64,000 bases of DNA from Delphinapterus leucas (Eukaryota > Chordata > Mammalia > Artiodactyla > Monodontidae): assembly GCF_002288925.2 (NCBI RefSeq), contig NW_022098050.1, positions 7,453,361 through 7,517,360 on the forward strand, written 5' to 3'. The notes below the pieces were generated by a model, which did no database searches, was not told the origin of the DNA, and saw only the letters and a program-made list of their open reading frames with translations. The translations under genes and the position numbers were made by a program. Numbering within the stretch: the first letter of the stretch is position 1; every line of letters begins with the position of its first letter. Below are positions 56,501-64,000 of the stretch, one piece after another.

Positions 56501-59287
56501 ACTTAACTTAGCAAAACTAACAGTTCTGGGTGATGGAAATTACCAAAAGATTTGGGAAACTGTTTTTAAGTAGACATACCACAAAACATAATCATTGCTG
56601 AAAAGTTCACCTAAAAATTCTTATCCTACTTATATCTAGCTAAATCACTGTTCTTAACAATTATGTTTAGACTACCTATAAAAACTTCATGAGACATTAG
56701 ACATTAGACAAAGTCAACCATCAACATCATCTCAAGCTATTTTTTTTTTTGCTGACAAGTTTTGAACTTATGACTATGAAACTCAGAATAAAAGTTGTGT
56801 GTCTGCATTGTATTTAATGCTGATAACTCTGAAGACATATCATTTGAATTAAACCAACAAATTTAAGCAAGTTTTATTTACCGAAGATTATCCCAGATCA
56901 CGTGAACTTGCAAAACATTTGGATTAGTTTCTCTTTTTCTGAGAGTTTGGGAATACCCATTCCTTATAAGAGCTTCTCCTTCACACCAACCAAATAGAGC
57001 TCTTTTACAAATTAATTTTGGCAATATCATCTGAAGGTAGAAAAATATCACACATACATCGACACAAATAAACATATAGACAGATGCAAACATAGACTTT
57101 ATAGCTATTGCTCTAAAATTTTAGTCATGATTCAGGTACGATAATACAAAACTCACTAGTTTGTAAGTAACAGTTGGATCCAAATTTTGTTTCTGGCAGT
57201 TGGGATAAATTTCCCCACTCAGAGGGCTGAAGTTTTTTTTTTTTTTAGCTAGCAATTGTGGAGAAGATACTTAAGATTTTTCATTTGCCCATATTCCAAA
57301 CAGCTTCTCTCTATTTTTTTTCTGTTGAGAAACATTTCTCTAAAGTTTGCATTTCAAAGAATGGCTTTTAGGTCCTAGAGAAGATGGAGGTAGAATATTT
57401 ATATCTCAAAGGCACAGAGAAAATATCCAAGTTTTTTCCAAAGAGTTTTAAGATATATTTATCTATTATCAGAGGTATAATGTAATTACTTAAAAAATTT
57501 TTTTTTGTTAAGTTCAGGACAGTTCTCTTTTCAATGTCCTAATCTTTTACTATACCTGCAAAGATTTTGAGATGAATAAAGGAGGTTTGGGAATTGGTGA
57601 AAAGAATAGGTGGACTTTGAATTGCTTCTAGAACTGCATTTCTGGCTTCATACAGATTTGCAAGACAAAGACAACTGTTTCATGTTTCTCAAAGAATTGA
57701 GTTGTAGCCTCAATAGTATCAAAAGGCTGAATCTCCCATCCAACTACATTTTCTTTAATTTACTTCTTTGTATCAGGGAGAGTTCTAACTAAGATATAAA
57801 TCAAAAGATTTCTGTGCTCTAGAACTTCAGGGTTTGATGAGTATGCCTTTAAAAAATTCTGTATAGGGCATTCAACAAAGACCTTCTTTTTGAGTGCACA
57901 ATTCAACTTTGGACCAATTCACCTTAGGGGGGAAAACCTCTGCTATTGATTTTGTCAGCCTGTGAACATCAGCCTTCAGCTGATCATCTGTACAAGGGCC
58001 TAGGAGAAATTATGGTCACCTGTTTCCTCTGTGAAATGGGGTTTTCCCCAGGGGGCCATTTGGCTTGTCTGGTAACTACAGTATAATCATGGGTAGGAAG
58101 AACAGACCTTAGCAGCCAATCAAGGTACCTGTGAGTGGGGATTCTGAATGGCCACTAATGTTTCTAACTCCTCACTAAGTTTGGTAGGATTTTCCGAAAA
58201 TGGAGGCAAAAAGAGCTTTGTAATTTCATTTTTTAAGGGAGTCCCTAAGACTAGCCATCATAATCCTTTGTGTCCTTTTTTCAATTTGGTCTTTCCATAG
58301 GTACCAATCAGACAATTGTTTGTGATGAGAACTCTGTAAACATTTTTTCAAGTATAGAGTTTTTCCAATTCAAAGAGTCTGGCCACTGACCAGTAGGATC
58401 TTATATTAATCTCAGTAGCAACTCAAGCTAACAAGCCTTTTTATGGCTTAATCATGGATGCAAGAGGCATCCCAAAAGAGAGGGAAAAAGATGCAGTTCT
58501 CACAGGATCCAGAAAGCTCACTCCCAGAATTAGCCTAAGAAGGGAAGGACCTTCATTGTCACAGGCAGTAAGAATGGTGTAGTGAAAAAAGTGTCTTCAG
58601 TTTCCCACAAGAACACGAGACAGCTCCAGTCACAGACCTGATAACCTGTAACACTGGGCAGGTGCTACTGGAATTAAACTTTTCCAGTACTAATGAGACA
58701 ATGAAGTTTGAGATGACAAAGGTCCCTAATGGACTGGGATCCCTTTTGACAAACTCCCCCAAGAGCTGGCACAGTCAGACAAAGAGAATGCTGCTTCTCA
58801 GATCCACAGCCTATTTGCTATCAGCCAGCTGCATGCCAGTACATGCATCCTCTGGATGGCAGAACCCAGAAAGAATATTCTTACTGGTCACAAAGCCAAG
58901 CTCTGAAGACAGAGAACAAGATGAAAGGAAAACCTCATCAGACCTATGGTTCTCCTCATGACAAACAACACAATAGACAGAAACAAAAGAAAATAATGAC
59001 CATCTCTGGGAAGAAGAGGATCAATAGAAATCAAACCCAGCTCCTGCTGGTTTTCCAGGATAGTATCTGCAGGTTCTGGAGTGAGTATGGTGTCTGAGAA
59101 AGTCCCATCTCAGTTGCCAAAACCGTGGGAGAGGAAAATAATTTTCTTTCAGCCTTTCTAGGCTCTTGGCTGAGGCAACTCTGCAATAAAAAGACAGATT
59201 ATCAGATGAAAAAAGAAACAAATAAAAGTTTAATAACATGACACCATCCTGTATACATGGGAGAGACCAAGGACAATTGAATAACTT
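56501..59287 (-). mobile_element. Class I ERV, 5' part (R/U5, primer site, gag)
   Basis: On the minus strand, reading from the right: an R/U5-like LTR end (about 59287-59118) with an ATTAAA signal (59229-59234), a primer-binding-site-like 18-mer starting TGGC and ending GGGAC (59119-59102), a leader, decayed gag text, and further internal sequence down to 56501. The U3 part of the LTR is not here: the L1 at 59288 was inserted at this point. Many stops and shifts make it nonfunctional. The assignment rests on pattern recognition. Confidence 0.6.
57490..58560 (-). pseudogene. ERV gag pseudogene with broken zinc knuckle
   Basis: Gag is the retroviral structural polyprotein. The minus strand at 58000-57880 reads, in short frames, like the C-terminal capsid part of a class I ERV gag. 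At 57560-57516 it reads like a nucleocapsid zinc knuckle of the C-x2-C-x4-H-x4-C type. Here the second cysteine is replaced by serine and a stop codon follows the histidine, so the knuckle is broken. No frame longer than about 70 codons survives. The gene ends in AT-rich text near 57490. The family could be gammaretrovirus-like; a protein search of all three minus frames would decide. Confidence 0.5.
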
Positions 59288-59639
59288 CTTTTTTTTTTGA
59301 ATTTTATTTTATTTATTTTTTAATACAGCAGGATTTTTTAGTTATCCATTTTATACATATTACTGTATATAGGTCAAACCCAATATCCCAATTCATCACA
59401 CCACCACCACCACCACCCCTGCTGCTTTCCGCCCTTGGTGTCCATGCTTTTGTTCTCTACATCTGAGGCTCAATTTCTGCCCTGCGAACTGGTTCATCTG
59501 TACCATTTTTCTAGGTTCCACATGTATGCGTTAATATACGATATTTGTTTTTCTCTTTATGACTTACTTCACTCTGTATGACAGTCTCTAGATTCATCCA
59601 CGTCTCTACAAATGACCCAGTTTCTTTCCTTTTTCTGGC

Positions 59640-62600
59640 TGAGTAATATTCCATTGTATATATGTACTACATCTTCTTTATCCAATCGTCTGTCGATGGG
59701 CATTTAGGTTGCTTCCATGACCTGGCTGTTGTAAATAGTGCTGCAGTGAACATTGGGGTGCATGTGGCTTTCTGAATAATGGTTTTCTCTGGGTGTATGG
59801 CCAGTAGTGGGATTGATGGGTCATATGGTAATTCTAGTTTTAGTTTTTTAAGGAACCTCCATACTGTTCTCCAAAGTGGCTATATCAATTTACATTCCCA
59901 CCAACAGTGCAAGAGGGTTCCCTTTTCTCCACACCCTCTGCAGCATTTGTTGTTTGTAGGTTTTCTGATGATACCCATTCTAACTGGTGTGAGGTGATAC
60001 CTCATTGTAGTTTTGATTTGCCTTTCTCTAATGATTAGTGACGTTGAACATTCTTTCATGTGTTTGTTGGCAATCTGTATATCTTCTTTGGAGAAATGTC
60101 TGTTTAGGTCTTCTGCCCATTTTTGGATTGGGTTGTTTATTTTTTTCATATTGAGGTGCATGAGCTGTTTATATATTTTGGAGATTCATCCTTTGTCCGT
60201 TGATTCATCTGCAAATATTTTCTCCCATTCTGAGGGTTGTCTTTCCGTCTTGTCTGTAGTTTCCGTTGCTGTGCAAAAGCTTTTAAGTTTCATTAGGTCC
60301 CATTTATTTATGTTTGTTTTTATTTCCATTACTTTAGGAGGTGGATCAAAAAAGATCTTGCTGTGATTTATGTCAAAGAGTGTTCTTCCTATGTTTTCCG
60401 CTAAGAGTTTTATAGTGTCCAGTCTTACATTTAGGTCTTTAATCCATTTTGATTTTATTTTTGTGTATGGTGTTAGGGAGTGTTCTAATTTCATTCTTTT
60501 ACATGTAGCTGTCCAGTTTTCCCAGCCCCACTTATTGAAGAGCCTGTCTTTTCTCCATTGTGTATCCTTGCCTCCTTTGTCATAGATTAGTTGACCATAG
60601 GTGCGTGGGTTTTTCTCTGGGCTTTCTATCCTGTTCCATTGATCTATATTTCTGTTTTTGTGGCAGTACCATATTGTCTTGATTACTGTAGCTTTGTAAT
60701 ATACTCTGAGGTCAGGGAGCCTGATTCCTCCAGCTCTGTTTTTTTCCCTCAAGATTGCTTTGGCTATTCGGGGTCTTTTGTGTCTCCATACAAATTTTAA
60801 GATATTTTGTTCTAGTTCTGTAAAAAATGCCATTGGTAACTTGATAGGAATTGCATTGAATCTGTAGATTACTTTGGGTAATATAGTCATTTTCAGTGTT
60901 GATTCTTCCAATCCAAGAATATGGTATATCTCTCCATCTGTTGGTATTAGCTTTCATTTCTTTCATCAGTGTCTTATAGTTTTCTGCATACAGGACTTTT
61001 GTCTCCCTAGGTAGCCTTATTCCTAGGTATTTTATTCTTTTTGTTGCATTGGTAAATGGGAGGGTTTCCTTAATTTCTCTTTCAGATTTTTCATCATTAG
61101 TGTATAGAAATGGAAGAGATTTCTGTGCATTAATTTTGTATCCTGCAACTTTACCAAATTCATTGATTAGCTCTAGTAGTTTTCTGGTGGCATCTTTAGG
61201 ATTCTCTATGTATGGAATCATGTCATCTGCAAACAGTAACAGTTTTACTTCTTCTTTTCCAATTTGTATTCCTTTTATTTCTTTTTCTTCTCTGATGGCC
61301 GTGGCTAGGACTTCCAAAACTATGTTGAATAATAGTGGTGAGAGTTGACATCCTTGTCTTGTTCCTGACCTTAGAGGAAATGCTTTCAGTTTTTCACCAT
61401 TGAGAATGATGTTTGCTGTGGGTTTGTCATATATGGCCTTTAATATGTTGAGGTAGGTTCCCTCTATGCCCACTTTCTGGAGAGTTTTTATCATAAATCG
61501 GTGTTGAATTTTGTCAAAACCTTTTTCTGCATCTACTGAGATGATCATCTGGTTTTTATTCTTCAATTTGTTAACATGGTGTATCACATTGATAGATTTG
61601 CGTATATTGAAGAATCCTTGCATTTCGGGGATAAACCCCACCTGATCATGGTGTATGATCCTTTTAAAGTGCTGTTGGATTCTGTTTGCTAGTATTTTCT
61701 TGAGGATTTTTGCATCTATATTCATCAGCGATATTGGTCTGTAAGTTTCTTTTTTTGTAGTATCTTTGTCTGGTTTTGGTATCAGGGTGATGGTGGCCTC
61801 ATAGAATGAGTTTTGGAGTGTTCCTTTCTCTGCAATTTTTTGGAAGAGTTTAAGAAGGATGGGTGTTAGCTCTTCTCTAAATGATAGAATTCACCTGTGA
61901 AGCCATCTGGTCCTGGACTTTTGTTTGTTGGAAGATTTTTAATCACAGTTTCAATTTCATTACTTGTGATTGGTTTGTTCATATTTTCTATTTTCTGGTT
62001 CAGTCTTGGAAGGTTATACCTTTCTAAGAATTTGTCCATTTCTTCTAGGTTGTCCCTTTTATTTGCATAGATTTGCTTGCAGTAGTCTCTTAGGATGCTT
62101 TGTGTTTCTGTGGTGTCTGTTGTAACTTCTCCTTTTTCATTTCTAATTTTATTTATTTGAGTCCTCTCCCTCCTTTTCTTGATGAGTCTGGCTAAAGGTT
62201 TATCAATTTTTTTTATCTTCTCAAAGAAGCAGCATTTAGTTTTATTGATCTTTGCTGTTGTTTTCTTTGTTTCTATTTCATTTATTTCTGCTCTGATTTT
62301 CATGATTTCTTTCCTTCTGCTAACTTTGTGTTTTGTTTGTTCTTCTTTCTCTAGTTCCTTTAGGTGTAAGGTTAGATTGTTTATTTGAGATTTTTCTTGT
62401 TTCTTGAGGTAGGCTTGTATTGCTATAAACTTCCCCCTTAGAACTGCTTTTGCTGCATCCCATAGGTTTTGGATCGTCATGTTTTCATTGTCATTTTTCT
62501 CTAGGTATTTTTTGATTTCCTCTTTGATTTCTTCAGTGATGTCTTGGTTATTTAGTAATGTAATTTTTAGCCTCCATGTGTTTGTGGTTTTTACATTTTT

Positions 62601-63320
62601 TTCCCTGTAATTGATTTCTAATCTCATAGCGTTGTGATCAGAAAAGTTGCTTGATATGATTTCAGTTTTCTTAAATTTACTGACGCTTGATTTGTGACCC
62701 AAGATGTGATCTGTTCTGGAGAATGTTCCATGCGCACTTGAGAAGGAAGAGTAATCTTCTGTTTTTGGATGGAGTGTCCTATAAATATCATTTAAATCTA
62801 TCTGGTCTGTTGTGTCATTTAAAGCTTGTGTTTCCTTATTAATTTTCTGTTTGGATGATCTGTCCATTGATGTAAGTGTGGTGTTAAAGTCCCCCACTAT
62901 TATTGTGTTACTGTCAGTTTCCTCTTTTATAGCTGTTAGCAGTTGCCTTATGTATTGAGGTGCTCCTATGTTGGGTACATATATATTTATAATTGTTATG
63001 TCTGACTCATGGATTGATGTCTTGATCATTATGTAGTGTCCTTCTTTGTCTCTTCTGATAGTCTTTATTTTAAAGTCTATTTTGTCTGATATGAGTATTG
63101 TTACTCCAGCTTTCTTTTGATTTCCAGTTTCATGGAATATCTTTTTCCATCCCCTCACGTTCAGTCTGTATGTGTCCCTAGGTCTGAAGTGGGTCTCCTG
63201 TAGACAGCATATATATGGGTCTTGTTTTTCTATCCATTCAGCGGGCCTGTGTCTTTCGGTTGGAGCATTTAATCCATTCATGTTTAAGGTAAGTATCGAT
63301 ATGTATGTTCCTATTACCAT
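59640..63320 (-). pseudogene. L1 ORF2 pseudogene (endonuclease and reverse transcriptase)
   Basis: ORF2p nicks target DNA and reverse-transcribes the L1 RNA. The frame starts at ATG 63320-63318. Piece 1 (63320-61866, 484 codons) holds the whole endonuclease with its key motifs: 'LNMNGL', 'QETH', 'GDFNTTL', 'SRTDH' and 'SDHNA'. Piece 2 (61725-60712) holds the reverse-transcriptase motifs '[12 protein letters not shown]', 'SGTRQGC' and the catalytic 'FADD'. Piece 3 (60911-60186) and piece 4 (60161-59880) hold the C-terminal part with '[18 protein letters not shown]'. Frameshifts near 61890 and 60900 and stops near 60185 and 59880 disable it. Confidence 0.92.
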
Positions 63321-63378
63321 TTTCTTAATTGTTTTGGGCTTGTTTTTGTAAGTCGTTTTCTTCTCTTGTGTTTCCCAC

Positions 63379-64000
63379 TTACAGAAGTTCCTTTAGCATT
63401 TGTCGTAGAGCTGGTCTGGTGGTGCTGAATTCTCTTAGCTTTTGCTTGTCTGTAAAGCTTTTGATTTCTCCATCAAATCTGAATGAGATCTTTGCTGGGT
63501 ATAGTAATCTTGGTTGTAGGTTCTTCCCTTGCATCACTTTAAATATGTCATGCCACTCCCTTCTGGCTTGTAGAGTTTCTGCTGAGAAATCAGCTGTTAA
63601 CCTTATGGGAGTTCCCTTGTGTGTTATTTGTCATTTTTCCCTTGCTGCTTTCAGTAATTTTTCTTTGTCTTTAACTTTTGCCAATTTTATTACTGTGTTT
63701 CTTGGCGTGTTTCTCCTTGGGTTTATCCTGTCTGGGACTCTCTGTGCTTCCTGGACTTGGGTGGCTATTTCCTTTCCCATGTTAGGGAAGTTTTCAACTA
63801 TAATCTCTTCAAATATTTTCTCAGGTCCTTTCTCTCTCTCTTCTCCTTCTGGGACCCCTATAATGTGAATGTTGGTGCATTTAATGTTGTCACAGAAGTC
63901 TCTTAGGCTGTCTTCATTTCCTTTCATTCTTTTTTCTTTATTCTGTTCTGCAGCAGTGAATTCCACCGTTCTGTCTCCCAGGTCACTTATCCGTTCTTCT
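63379..64000 (-). pseudogene. L1 ORF1 pseudogene, C-terminal part
   Basis: ORF1p is the L1 RNA-binding chaperone. The minus frame from 63966 encodes the RRM-like core ('NIHIIGVPEGEE') and continues into the C-terminal domain, ending with 'RQMLKELL' and TAA at 63381-63379. One in-frame TGA at 63633-63631 (after 'LLKAAREK') interrupts it; the reading frame is otherwise open from there to the end. The N-terminal coiled coil lies beyond the window. The spacer to the ORF2 ATG is about 58 bases. The 179-codon plus-strand frame at 63329-63868 is its antisense shadow. Confidence 0.9.

Larger units (their letters stand above)
59288..64000 (-). mobile_element. Nearly full-length L1, continues past the window
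   Basis: The T-run at 59290-59299 is the A-tail of a minus-strand element. The 3'UTR (59300-59600, with a (CAC)n tract at 59397-59417), the whole of ORF2 and the C-terminal half of ORF1 follow, and the element runs off the right edge. It interrupts a class I ERV LTR at its left end. The right target duplication is outside the window. ORF1 and ORF2 both contain disabling changes. Confidence 0.92.

Noticed and set aside
62179..63868. Plus-strand frames of 69-179 codons opposite the L1
   Set aside because: They are antisense shadows of L1 ORF1 and ORF2.
1..64000. CRISPR arrays, operons, phage or plasmid features
   Set aside because: None are present. The tandem and direct repeats seen are microsatellites, LTRs and target-site duplications of a mammalian genome.

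Overview
This window looks like nuclear DNA of a cetacean, probably a toothed whale. It carries twelve tRNA-derived SINEs of the cetacean/hippo/ruminant (CHR) type. Four or five of them are the short, internally deleted form I associate with toothed whales. The L1 3' ends and L1 5'UTR are of cetartiodactyl type. The SINE heads share the start GGGCTTCCCTGGTGGCGCAG or GGACTTCCCTGG. The species call is an inference from repeats only. One 100-N assembly gap lies at 38578-38677.

I found no functional protein-coding gene. The longest open frames are decayed L1 ORF2/ORF1 pieces, antisense shadows of repeats, or frames through GC-rich or microsatellite DNA. The window is best read as intergenic or deep intronic DNA built from layered retroelements: ancient MIR, L2 and hAT/Tigger fossils; mid-age MaLR/ERVL LTRs and old L1M copies; then class I ERV pieces; then younger L1s and CHR SINEs. 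Many insertions have target-site duplications (TSDs) that can be read directly, so the order of events can be reconstructed.

Layout. 1-10 kb: mostly single-copy DNA, a class I solo LTR (about 1975-2517), a long L2 (4765-6110) holding an L1 tail and a 411-bp LTR, a hAT fossil, and a MIR split by a MaLR LTR (7625-8009). 10-17 kb: a truncated L1 with a SINE inside it, and four more SINEs. 17-27 kb: MaLR LTR, a class I LTR with CCAAT and TATA boxes, sparse old repeats. 27-32.3 kb: an ancient L1M, a Tigger fossil, an orphan L1 5'UTR with two monomers, and a 5S rRNA/L1 chimera. 32.9-35.9 kb: a two-LTR MaLR provirus with two SINEs in its 5' LTR. 36-47 kb: mostly single-copy, plus a long L2 with reverse-transcriptase remnants. 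47-49.2 kb: a 5'-truncated L1. 50.5-54.1 kb: an old L1M that received a 1.7-kb insertion looking like an L1 3' transduction, carrying an ERVL fragment as cargo. 56.5-59.3 kb: the 5' part of a class I ERV (minus strand) with gag remnants. 59.3-64 kb: a nearly full-length L1 (minus strand) that interrupts that ERV's LTR and runs off the window.

No CRISPR array, operon, prokaryotic gene or functional RNA gene was seen. The items most worth checking are the 5S/L1 inverted chimera, the candidate 3' transduction, the orphan L1 5'UTR, the L1 with about 290 extra bases inside its apparent TSD, and a possible 34-nt exon at 12858-12891.
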